Source: Ailurus styani (Eukaryota; Chordata; Mammalia; Carnivora; Ailuridae). Taken from it: a stretch of DNA of 64,000 bases. The first letter of the stretch is position 1, and the number at the start of each line of letters is the position of its first letter. Positions 11,655 through 20,460 of this stretch are shown piece by piece. The notes beneath the pieces were generated by a model. That model made no database searches. It saw nothing but the letters and a program-made list of their open reading frames with translations, and was not told the origin of the DNA. The stretch lies in assembly GCA_002007465.1 (NCBI GenBank), contig LNAC01000032.1:2179297-2243296 (forward strand), given 5' to 3'. The position numbers were made by a program, and so were the translations under genes.

Positions 11655-12100
11655 TCCCTGTCCATTTCACATCCATCCTTCTCTGCTCCACTCTGGGACT
11701 CTGGAAACTACATTTTCCCTCTGTCAGCTGGTTCTCTGTGAGAAGCAGCCAATAGAATATACTAGAGGAAGACCGGAACGCAGGAAGATGGGAGTGTGAT
11801 GGCACAGTTTGTTCCCAACTCTAGCTCGTAACTGCACCCCCAGCACCTGTCCCAGTGTCTGCGCCCTCCTTCCCCAAAGAGACCACAGCACCAACCAGGT
11901 GATGCCCCTTCTCAGACTTCTGAGTCCTAGCCTTGTGGGAGGGCTTCTTAAGTTTCTAGGTTCTGATAACTCCTCTTTCCTCCTTGTGTTTTCCTGTCCT
12001 TGGGGATGGTGGGCATGTTTTACAGTTAATATTGCTACATGTATTACAGTTAATACTGTCTTGGTGCATCCTTTCCAATGTTTTAGTTCTGGAACCCTTA
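11655..12100. repeat. Possible degenerate interspersed repeat, family unassigned
   Basis: CTCTGGGACTCTGGAAACTACATTTTCCC, then GCCAATAGAATATACTAGAGGAAGACC, then a stretch with AGTCCTAGCC, CTAGGTTCTGATAACTCC and TCCTTGTGTTTTCCTGTCC recalls a known family of old mammalian repeats. I cannot fix its name or ends. The two overlapping frames here (133 and 140 codons, opposite strands) share this sequence and are not convincing genes. Confidence 0.4.
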
Positions 12101-12104
12101 GAGT

Positions 12105-12510
12105 ACTATACACCCCTTGCTGCACCTTGTGTTTCTCTCTTCACAATATACCTTGCAGATACTCATGCATAGAGATCTTCCCAGTTCTTTATTTTAGCCG
12201 CATAGTATTCCTTTGGGCTGATGTACCATAATGTATTTAACCAATCTCTCATTGGTGGACCTCTGGCTCATTTCAATATTTTGCAGGTTCAAACACTGCT
12301 TTAGTGAATGACATGGCAACATTACAGACAGTACACATGGTTTTCATATGTGCAAGTTTATCTATGGACAGATCTTCTGAAATAACATTGCCTGGATCTA
12401 AGGGTGTACTCATTGAGAGGTTGCCAAACTGCCTTCGGAATTGGGACACGGGAATTTACACTCACGATAAGAGTGCATGAGAATGCCTGCTTCCTGAAGG
12501 ATCCTCATCT
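12105..12510 (-). mobile_element. L1: Old L1 fragment, antisense (3' part)
   Basis: Contains the antisense L1 landmarks in order: TGCACCTTGTGTTTCTC, CATAGAGATCTTCCCAG, AGCCGCATAGTATTCC, TGATGTACCATAATGTATTTAACC, CATTGGTGGACCTCTGGCTCATTTC, GTGCAAGTTTATCTATGGA and AGAGTGCATGAGAATGCCTGC. It is strongly diverged and has no open frame. Confidence 0.85.
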
Positions 12511-13967
12511 GATTTACATAAGCTTCTGCTATAGGCTTAAAATATGGTGTCAGTGGTGTCTGGAAGTCAGCAGGCCCGTCGTGTCTGACAACTACTCCTC
12601 AGATGGACGGCCCTCTTGCCCTTCATTTAGGGCCAGTGAGATGCTTGAGAGTGAGCCTCACAGAGAGACCCATTGTGGCCTGTCGGAACCCACAGAAAAT
12701 GTTCCTCCTGTGCATTATTTATGACTTTCCTGCATTTATATAATATCCAGCTTCCTGGAAGTAATTTGTTTTGGATCGTGTAGTGCTGGGCAGCACATCA
12801 AAGGTCTGCTGAGCGGTGGTAGTAGAACACTGAGGTTTATGGCCACTGAGGTATTAAATATCGCTCATACATTACAGGGTGAGTATTTTAAATGAGCTAT
12901 GGCTTGGAGAACAGTAGGCGCACCATCTCTGCACATATTAATTGCTACAGCCTGGCTTATTAATTATCAATAGTTTCAAAGGCTTTGTTGCTGTTGTTTT
13001 CTTAAGGAACCATTTGATGCCCTTTCTATGGTTCTATTTAATGTGTGTGTGAGTGAATGTGTTATGTGCATAAGCTGGCATTAAGCTTAACAAAACCCCC
13101 CCCCAAAAAAGTGCTTGAGAGTACTGTAGAGTCTGATAGACTTTCATTTAAAAATCAAAGCACCCTCCATTTCAACCGCTGATACTCTGGTTGCTGGTCC
13201 CCAACAAGGCATGTTGCCTACCGCTTTGGACTTCCAAGTGGCACTCAGAAGGACAGTATAGATCTATTTCACTTCAGGTTCTGGTCAGCTTGACTTTCTA
13301 GTCCTAAGGCTCCATCCCAGTGATTCCCGCCCTTTTCTGCCAAATCACACCCCCCTGGCATCTGCCTAAATTTCATAGGATCCCTTTCTCTTTGAATACT
13401 CCAATATCCTTTTTACTCTGATTCCCTGTAGCCTTGCTTTATCATCATAGCTTCTGAGGGCCCTACCATCTCTCCTCTGCAAGCCTCTGCATATTTTTTC
13501 TCAGATGAGTTCCTTTAGACTTTTGTGTTAAATTTTTCAATCTAGAAATCACCAAGGAGTCCCAGAGAACACCCAAATGCCAAACTTGGAAAGGGACTGG
13601 TGTTTTAGTAAAAGCCAATGGCTTCCTTTTAGGGAGCTTAACAATTTAAGACAGGCTCCCAAGGCACAGAGTTGATCCAAGAACATGGAACCTTGGCGGA
13701 TTCTCCCCAGTTTTGTGTAGTGGGAGACTAGAGCTACAACAGGCAGTTGAGAATTTAGAAAGTAGGTAGCTATGCATATAAATCAGGTTAGGCTCCTGGT
13801 CGTTATTCGGCCTTGAACTTTTTACTGCAAGTAAAAAGCTCTGTGTGGCTACCTTTGTCCAGAAAAGCCATTCTATACTTTTTTAGTTTGATTTTAGTTG
13901 TATGAAAACAGGAATTCCAGAGAGAAAAGGTAGGTAGGTGGCTATGGATAGTTTATTGGTACAGTGG
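12511..13967. other. Unique stretch
   Basis: No gene seen. A conserved-looking block at 12,835-13,075 is listed separately. The remainder has ordinary base composition and short chance frames. Confidence 0.5.
12835..13075. promoter_or_regulatory. Candidate enhancer-like block rich in ATTA cores
   Basis: Holds many TAAT/ATTA homeobox cores and related words in 240 bp: GAGGTATTAAATATCGC, CACATATTAATTGCTACAGCC, CTTATTAATTATCAATAGTTTC, then TTTCAAAGGC (TCF/LEF-like). It is not a simple repeat and matches no mobile element I know. This texture is common in deeply conserved vertebrate enhancers in gene deserts, but conservation itself cannot be seen from one sequence. Confidence 0.35.
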
Positions 13968-14478
13968 GTTAGACATGCTCTGTCCAATATGGTAGCCAAG
14001 ATCCACATATGGCTAGTGAGATGTTGTACGTGGCAAGTGAAACTAAGGAACTGAATTTGTCACTTTATTTAATTTCAAGTAATTAAATTTAAATTTAAAA
14101 ACCAATGCTTGATTCAGTTATTAGAAAACTTTTATGTATGTTTGGAATAAGTTGGATATGTGAATCTATCTTTGCAATTGTAAATTTTATGAATCTAAAT
14201 ACAGAGCAAGTATTTCTAATAAAATTTAGCAACCAAATGGAGATGTGTTCTAAGTTTAAAGTATATGCCAGGTTTTAAAGACTTAGTATAAGAAATATTT
14301 AAAATAGCCTATGAAAAATTTTTATTGATTACATATATTTTGAGTATGTTAAGTAAAACCTATTATCAAAATTAATTACACCTGCTCATTTTCATTTTTT
14401 AAAATGTGGCTACCAGAAAATTTTAAATTACACATATGGCTCATACTGTGTTTCTATCGGAAAGCTCTGGGTTAGAAC
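13968..14478. mobile_element. MER1-like: MER1-type hAT-Charlie non-autonomous transposon
   Basis: The left end reads CATGCTCTGTCCAATATGGTAGCC. The right end reads GGCTCATACTGTGTTTCTATCGGAAAGCTCTGG. The two are imperfect inverted repeats built on CAGCGCTGTCCAATA. The AT-rich interior with TTATTGATTACATATATTTTG, AAATTAATTACACCTG and AATGTGGCTACCAGAAAATTTTAAATTACA matches a 500-bp family I recall. The exact subfamily is uncertain, and no transposase is present. Confidence 0.72.
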
Positions 14479-14639
14479 AAATATATCTTGGAGGGGTCTA
14501 GGGACCCTTGAATCCCATTCCTACTGAATTCTACAGAAATCTCGATTGTACAAATTACTTGGCACTCGGAAGGCGAACATTTCGAGAAAGTCCTGAAATA
14601 CTAACTTGAAAGAGATTGCCAAGACTGGAAATTCATACT

Positions 14640-15325
14640 CTATATACACATTAAGAGTTTGAATTTCTCTACCACCATTCTTCCTTTGAATATTTTTAAA
14701 CTTTATGTAAATGTTATTTTTCCTTTATACTTCCATAGCTTTTCTTTTTTGTCCTGAAACTTATGTTTTTTGAGAGTTCTCTATAGTGATCCACAGTGAT
14801 ACTTGTAGCTCTAGTTAATTTAATTTCACTGCTGTATAATGCATAGTATTCCATTGTATTAATATACCACAGTTTATTTACTGGCCTCCCTTCGCTGAAC
14901 ATTTAGATTGTTTCCACCATTTAGGTTGTTTCTCACCATTACAAACCAGTGGTGCTATGAAACATCCCTGTTCACATTTCCTTGTATGCATGTGCAAGAG
15001 CTTCTTTGGAGTTCAAGTCTGGAAGTGAAACTAAGGTATATGTCCATCCCATCTTTAACTTTACTAAATAGTGTTAAATTGTTCTCCAGGGATCCTATCA
15101 ATCCATACTCCCAACGTCAGTATTCCGTCACTCTCTTCTCCACATTTGGTATTCTTTAAGTGAAAATGTTTTGTGACCTAAAATGTGAAACAGTGTCTCT
15201 GCTGGTTTTGCATTTTTCCAGGCAACTTTTCTTATTTACTAACCAGTCAGTCATCTTTCTCGACCTGCTCATGACTCTTGCCCATTTTTCTCCTGGGTAA
15301 TTTGCTTGTTCAGGTGAAAGACTCT
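14640..15325 (-). mobile_element. L1: Old L1 fragment, antisense (ORF2 C-terminal part)
   Basis: Antisense L1 order: CTGTATAATGCATAGTATTCCATTG, AATATACCACAGTTTATTTACTGG, AACATTTAGATTGTTTCCACC, TTACAAACCAGTGGTGCTATG, and later CTTGCCCATTTTTCTCCTGGGTAATTTGCTTG. A 62-codon minus-strand frame at 14,714-14,902 contains INTMEYYALYSSEIK, the ORF2 C-terminal 'NTMEYYSAIKKNEI'-like motif. Many lesions are present. Confidence 0.88.
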
Positions 15326-15752
15326 TCTACCAGACATCTTGAAGCCGATACGTAGCTGACAAATGAGCTGTTCAGTATCTCAGCGTTGTTCCTTTTTCTG
15401 TACTTGTTTTTCCTTCTCTTTAAATGTTTGTCGTTTAAGTTTGTCAGCTGAGATCAGAGAAGGACCTTCCCCTTTCCTACTCCCCACCAACGTCTGCTGT
15501 TTCTGAAAACTACAAGGAGCGGAGTGAGAAGCAGGCTCGGTCAGGATTTTACGGCAAGGCGCCACCAGGAGAAAAGACAAAGCAAGACAGGCTCTATTTT
15601 TTTACCCCAGGCAACAGATAGTCTTATGTGTTCTCCCCACAATAAGGACAAAAGCTACTGTTTGCAAGAGAAAAAAAAGAAAGATAAAAACTGCCTCATT
15701 TAGAGTCTGTTATTGAGAGGGTTCCATGGACAGTAATTATAATGAGATTTTA
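15326..15752. other. Unique stretch
   Basis: No gene or known repeat recognised. A short A-rich purine run lies at 15,669-15,688. Confidence 0.5.
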
Positions 15753-15988
15753 AAAAATGAAATAAGGGCACCTGAGTGGCTCAGTCATTAAGTGTCTGCC
15801 TTTGGCTCAGGTCATGATCCTGGGGTCCTGGGATGGAGCCCCACATGGGGCTCTGCTTGGCAGGAAGGCTGCTTCTCCCTCTCCCACTCCCCCTGCTTGT
15901 GTTCCCTCTCTCACTGTCTCTCTCTCTCTCTGTCTCTCTCTGTGTCAAATAAATAAATAAAATTAAAAAAAAAAGAAAAATGAAATAA
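15753..15988 (+). mobile_element. SINEC: CAN-SINE, arctoid type, sense
   Basis: Element at 15,766-15,975 with a GGGCACCTGAGTGGCTCAGTCATTAAGTGTCTGCC head and a long interrupted (CT)n body. Target-site duplications are AAAAATGAAATAA at 15,753-15,765 and 15,976-15,988, identical but A-rich. Confidence 0.95.
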
Positions 15989-16267
15989 TCTGAAGACTAC
16001 AAAATTACTACGAGTTTAAAAGTAGTAATGAAAACTAGTTTGAAGACAGCAAAAGTGCTTTCAAAAGCAGTCCTTGAATCTATAGCTGTATGATCGGGTT
16101 GATTCCATGGGACCGCAATTTTTAAGCAGACAATAAGACACAAAGCTCTCTCGATAATTCTAGCTTATATTCATAGACACTTGTGAAGCTCTCTTTGAAA
16201 GCTTGTCTGTGGCCTGTAACAGCTTTTGTTTCTTAGGATACTCGGTATCCTAAGAATAGATATGGTC

Positions 16268-16495
16268 ATTAAATGTTAATAATGATACCTAGTATTTACA
16301 CAACACCTTTCATCCGAACACCTCAAAGAACTGGGCACACATTAACTCACTAATTCCCATAAGAGCCATGAGGCAAGAGTTATTATACCCATTTTACTGA
16401 TGAAGGAACTGAGGCACAGAGAATTTAAGTAACTTCACTTACTCAAAGCCACATGGGACATTAAAATTTTAACTCAGAATAGGTGTAGATCTCAT
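16268..16495 (-). repeat. MIR: MIR, antisense
   Basis: The order CACATTAACTCACTAATTCCCATAAGAGCC, TTATTATACCCATTTTACTG, ATGAAGGAACTGAGGCACAGAGAATTTAAGTAAC matches antisense MIR from tail to core. It covers most of the element. Confidence 0.85.
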
Positions 16496-16637
16496 ATACT
16501 CTCTTCATGTTTGTCTAAAAATTTATCTGCTTGTTTTCAAAGGTTGTGGATTTTTTTCCTTCCTCCCCCTCTCCTTTTTTTCCTAGTGAATTTTGTTAAA
16601 TAAACAATTATGAAAAGGGATATTTTTTCATTGCTTA

Positions 16638-16872
16638 AAAGCAAATTTTCAGGAGCACCTGGGTGGCTCAGTGGGTTAAGCTTCTGCCTTCAGCTCAGGT
16701 CATGATCTCAGGGTCCTGGGATTGAGCCCTATCTGCTTGTCAGGCTCTCTGCTCAGCAGGGAGTCTGCTTCGCCCTCTCCCTCTGCCCTCCAACATCACG
16801 CCCCAGCTCATGTGCCTGTTCTCTCTCTCAAATAAATAAATAAAATCTTAAAAAGAGAAAGCAAATTTCCAG
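16638..16872 (+). mobile_element. SINEC: CAN-SINE, arctoid type, sense
   Basis: Element at 16,653-16,857. Flanks AAAGCAAATTTTCAG (16,638-16,652) and AAAGCAAATTTCCAG (16,858-16,872) differ by one base. The middle carries an extra ATCTGCTTGTCAGGCTC segment, and the tail is AATAAATAAATAAAATCTTAAAAAG. Confidence 0.95.
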
Positions 16873-17339
16873 AAGGCAGCACCATGTCATATAATTTTGG
16901 AGACATGCTTACTGAACAACAACAAAAAGAAGTGTGTGGCAGAAGGGAGCAGAAAGGTTATATAAGATAATCACTCGTATCTGACAAAAGAACCATCAGA
17001 TCATTTCCTAAAAAAAGGTACCTCTCATTTCTTTACAACTAAGAAAATTCTACCATCTCCCCTGGTAGTTCTACCACCTCTCCTGTAACAAGAAGATCCA
17101 GACTCTTTTCTTTCTACTTGATGAATCGCAGGGACCCTCATTAGTTCACTTACAGCCCATTTTATTAGACCCCAAATTTCTTTTTATATTGAACTGACAC
17201 TTGACGTCACTGGTCTTACTCCTGCCCTCTGGCATGGTACAGAAAAGCCAAATGCCTCTTCAGCAGGACAGACCTTCACAGCTTTGGACCCAGATCTTCT
17301 GTTTCCTTCCATCCCTTTCCCTGGAACAACCAGAGCTTC
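16873..17339. other. Unique stretch
   Basis: No gene seen. A CCATCTCCCCTGGTAGTTCTACCACCTCTCCTG segment near 17,052 is a small imperfect repeat of TACCA(C/T)CTC words. Nothing else stands out. Confidence 0.5.
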
Positions 17340-17515
17340 AGCAACTGTAATTCACATGGTACTGTTTCTAGGTACATCCCATCTCGTTCAACCCTCTCTG
17401 ACACACTCCAGTTGATCAAGGTCTCTCTTAAAATGTGGTACCCAGAACTAAACGTAATATTCCAGATGTGGTTTGAGATCGGAGAACAGCTGCTCCCACT
17501 AACCACACCAGAGTT
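17340..17515 (-). repeat. L3/CR1-like: Ancient CR1/L3-like LINE fragment, antisense
   Basis: Contains CTCTGACACACTCCAGTTGATCAAGGTCTCTCTTAAAATGTGGTACCCAGAACTAAACGTAATATTCCAGATGTGGTTTGA broken here into words. This is the antisense 3'-region pattern of CR1/L3 LINEs ('gtgcccagaactgaac', 'aatattccagatgtggtctgacc'). Such elements date to early mammals or earlier. Confidence 0.62.
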
Positions 17516-17970
17516 CTGAATCTATTTCAAAACGGTGGTTTAATCTTCCTGCCGTCTTTCCTTCTCCAGACGAAAATAAGACAAAGCAAAAAAAACCCCA
17601 ATTTACATGGTTATTTCTTAAATAGTATTTAATATTTAATATAAAATAATGTTATTTACTTACTTTTCATTATTCAAATAATTTCTATGCCTATTTCCTC
17701 TTTTTTTCTAATGTACTTCTGAATGTTATAAAAGTGGACATCATGAACAAATAACACTTTGAAGCTGATTAAAAATGGTGAGCCTCAAGTTAAGTAAATC
17801 TTGAGTTATTTCTTAATCAGCTATTGGGCTCTGATCTTAGTACTATGCATGGAGATTTCAGTGTACATTTAGTATTTGTCATGAAAGTTATATGCTAAAT
17901 GCAACAGAGGGGTTTATGGCTTATTTTTAGAATAAAAATGTGTGTGTTTTTGAGTACAAAAGAAAGGAAG
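17516..17970. other. AT-rich unique stretch
   Basis: AT-rich, with TATTTAATATTTAATATAAAATAATG at about 17,622-17,650. No gene or named repeat is recognised. Confidence 0.5.
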
Positions 17971-18212
17971 TCTAGCACAGGGGCTAATAACCCAAGGAAC
18001 TAGATATACGTGGGTTTGAATTCTGGCTCTACCACATATGAGACCTTGGACAAATTTATTTAAACTCCTTTAAACTTTAATTTCTTCATGTGTAAAGTGA
18101 GGATAAAAATAGGACCTCTTATAGGGCAATTGTGAAGATAGTATGTGCTACTAAATATAAAATACTTAACACAGAACCCGACATAGAGAAAGCACTCCTC
18201 AGATGTAAACTA
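17971..18212 (+). repeat. MIR: MIR, sense, near complete
   Basis: The order GTGGGTTTGAATTCTGGCTCTACCACATATGAGACCTTGGACAAATTTATTTAAACTCC, TTTCTTCATGTGTAAAGTGAGGATAA, AGGGCAATTGTGAAGATAG, ACTTAACACAGAACCCGACATAGAGAAAGCACTCCTCAG follows sense MIR from B box to tail. Confidence 0.88.
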
Positions 18213-18365
18213 TTTTTTATTGTGAAAATATTTGAGACATACAGAAAGGAGAACAAAAGAAAATAAAAGTCACCTGCAATCCCCAGCGTGTTCCAGAAGA
18301 AACTACTGTTGATAGCGAGAATGTGTTTCTCAACATTTTTTTATACTGTAGCTACTTCTAAATAA
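18213..18365 (-). mobile_element. L1: Old L1 3'-end fragment, antisense
   Basis: TTTTTTATTGTGAAAATATTTGAGACATACAGAAAGGAGAAC, then AAATAAAAGTCACCTGCAATCCCCAGCG, then AACTACTGTTGATAGCGAGAATGTG resembles the antisense 3' UTR of old mammalian L1s ('aaaataaaaatcacccataatccca', 'aaccactgttaacattt'). Confidence 0.55.
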
Positions 18366-18950
18366 AAGGATTTCTTGTAGAACAAACAAGTTTGTGTAAA
18401 CTAGCAGTAAAATTTCCAATATACCATAATAAGCACTAAAAAAATTATACTATATTACGATAAACTTAGAACTATAAGAGATACAGATGTACATATATTA
18501 ATTATTACCAGAAGTTGTTTTAAAATAATACATAATAGATCAGATATTCTGTCTTTTATAAAAGAAAAATCAGAAGTGGACATTGTTGATGCAATGGGTG
18601 TGGTTAAGGAAAGCCTGTAAGAACATACACACAACATACACCCATGTCCTGTCCAGGTACATGTATATTCAAGACCTAAGAGCATCAGGGCAATTGTGGT
18701 TCTCAGAATCTTCTGTGATTTTGCATAACCAAATTAGAGGTTTATCAAGTTTTGATGATAATGCCAAGATAGTACTTTGAAACCAGTAATATCACTAGGA
18801 GATTTACATTCCAACAGTAGTGGATTCATATTTACCTACTAGATTTACTTACGGGATTCATCAGATTGATAAATAGGTTTAAACTTGCATTAAATTGGTT
18901 TCTTTCTTTCCCCTAACATCTCTTTCCCATAGCATGGCCTCTACTCTGGG
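18366..18950. other. AT-rich unique stretch
   Basis: No gene or named repeat is recognised. Short frames up to 76 codons are unremarkable. Confidence 0.5.
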
Positions 18951-19479
18951 AAAAAAAGAGCTATGGTTTCCAAAGCAATTTTATTTTTGGCTTCTCTGCT
19001 GTGCCTGACATGTGTGAGAACGTTAGACATGGGACCACACTTGCTCACCAGGATGGAGCCTCCAGTTCCTTTTCCACCCCCTTCACACAGCCTAATAATA
19101 TCTGGCCATTGCCCTGCAGAACTGGATTCCCGCCAACCTAGGGAGACTCCCAGCACCGAAACCCCGAGGCACCTTTTACCGCCCCTTTCTCAAGCCCCTG
19201 AGCCACACCATTCCCACGTAATAAAACTTCTAAACCAGGTACTGAAGCCAAGGGGATGGCATTGACTCCAGCAGGGCCCTCCCCCTCTCGGGCCCCTCGG
19301 CCCCAGGTTGGGCCGGCATCTCCAAGGGGAAACACCGACCAGACGGTCCTGAGAATGGCACTGGCCTCCCGAGGCTTGACTGGGTGCCCGGCCAAAAGGA
19401 ACGTGCGGCCGGCGGGACAAGGGGAGGGGAGCAGAGCCCGAGGCACCCCCGTGTTTTATGGCACAACATTATCAGCACA

Positions 19480-19690
19480 GAGGCAGATGGCCACGCAGGT
19501 TGTTTGAAGAGCAGCCTGTGATAGACCGAGAGGGCGTGGGCTCTGTGAGTCACGCCGACAGGTGTGTTATTATCGAAGTGAGGTAGGGGGTCTGGAATGT
19601 GACTTAAAAGGCAGTAATGAGACATTATCCATAAATATATTAACTGCTTCAAGTAACATGGCACTAAAAGTGAGGGTAACCCCATTCTTA
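19480..19690. promoter_or_regulatory. Candidate conserved non-coding block
   Basis: Unique sequence with GTGGGCTCTGTGAGTCACGCC (AP-1-like TGAGTCA), CAGGTGTGTTATTATCG (E-box/T-box-like), GGAATGTGACTT and CATTATCCATAAATATATTAACTGC. It is free of simple repeats and of mobile-element signatures. The regulatory role is inferred from motif content only. Confidence 0.3.
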
Positions 19691-19954
19691 CGAAATCTCT
19701 GCTCTCTAATGGAAGTGATGCGTAAGCAGAATCAGTAAACGAAAGGGGCCGGGCGACCCCTTCTTTCTGGAGGAAGCCCCACATTCCTTACCCTCTATAT
19801 TTCTCCCTAACCCCATTTCTCCAACGGAATTCCCATGGCTATTGTAAACAGCCTTTCCATATTTGATGTCCTGTTAGTTCTTAAGAAAATCTCCCCCTTT
19901 CTTGCCATCCTGACCTTGAATGTAAAGCCTTCCTCTCGATGTGTTATTTGACTT

Positions 19955-19970
19955 CGCACTAGAGGGCAAA
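19955..19970 (+). promoter_or_regulatory. Candidate CTCF motif
   Basis: CGCACTAGAGGGCAAA resembles the CTCF core (CCACTAGAGGGCGCT type). The AGAGGGC centre matches; the last bases are weaker. Plus orientation. Confidence 0.35.
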
Positions 19971-20008
19971 GGGCCTGTCACTGTTTTGTATTCGTTCTTG
20001 TCTTTCAG

Positions 20009-20101
20009 GATCATCAAGGATGTGTTTACAATCCACCCTGCAGGGACAGAGACCTTCTCCAGCCGTGGGCCCTGGACAGGAAGCAGCAGTCGTCATTTCT
20101 G
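20009..20101 (+). other. Exon-like segment
   Basis: A strong-looking acceptor (GTATTCGTTCTTGTCTTTCAG ending at 20,008, trimmed here) is followed by 93 bases open in one frame and by a possible donor CTG|GTGTGT at 20,101/20,102. The length is a multiple of three and the frame is open. No protein family is recognised. It may be a non-coding RNA exon or chance. Confidence 0.2.
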
Positions 20102-20460
20102 GTGTGTAATCCCGGGACCGGAGCAGAGACTGCCCTCAAGGCTGGCCGCCGAGCAACTGTAGGGGATGATGCCCTAGACCGGGCAGTCCTGAGCTCTGTA
20201 AGCCTGTTCGCATCTACAACCTAGAACCTCACCTGAGTGCCCCTCGGACACCCCAGGGAACAGTTTATCGTCACCAGAATCACCTCAGCAAAGACAAGCT
20301 CAGGAAGTTGCCCTGACCAACCTGACCTCTCAGTGGGATGGTTGCCTATTCCCATTTTCCACATCCTGTGTGTGTTTCCACCTTCTGTTTCTCTGCACGC
20401 GAATTAGGATAGTTTACAACTTGAAACCCACTACCCCCTGTTTCTGCTTGACTCTTTCCT

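Larger units (their letters stand above)
18951..20300. other. GC-richer unique block, no proven gene
   Basis: Base composition rises relative to its flanks (many CCCC/GGGG runs near 19,260-19,440), and several frames open here on both strands: a 184-codon minus frame at 19,230-19,784, a 102-codon minus frame at 19,138-19,446 and a 100-codon plus frame at 18,963-19,265. They overlap each other in different frames, so most must be chance. The plus frame starts with a hydrophobic run (AILFLASLLCLTC) like a signal peptide, but no family is recognised. This is the likeliest place in the window for a regulatory element or non-coding exon. Confidence 0.5.
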
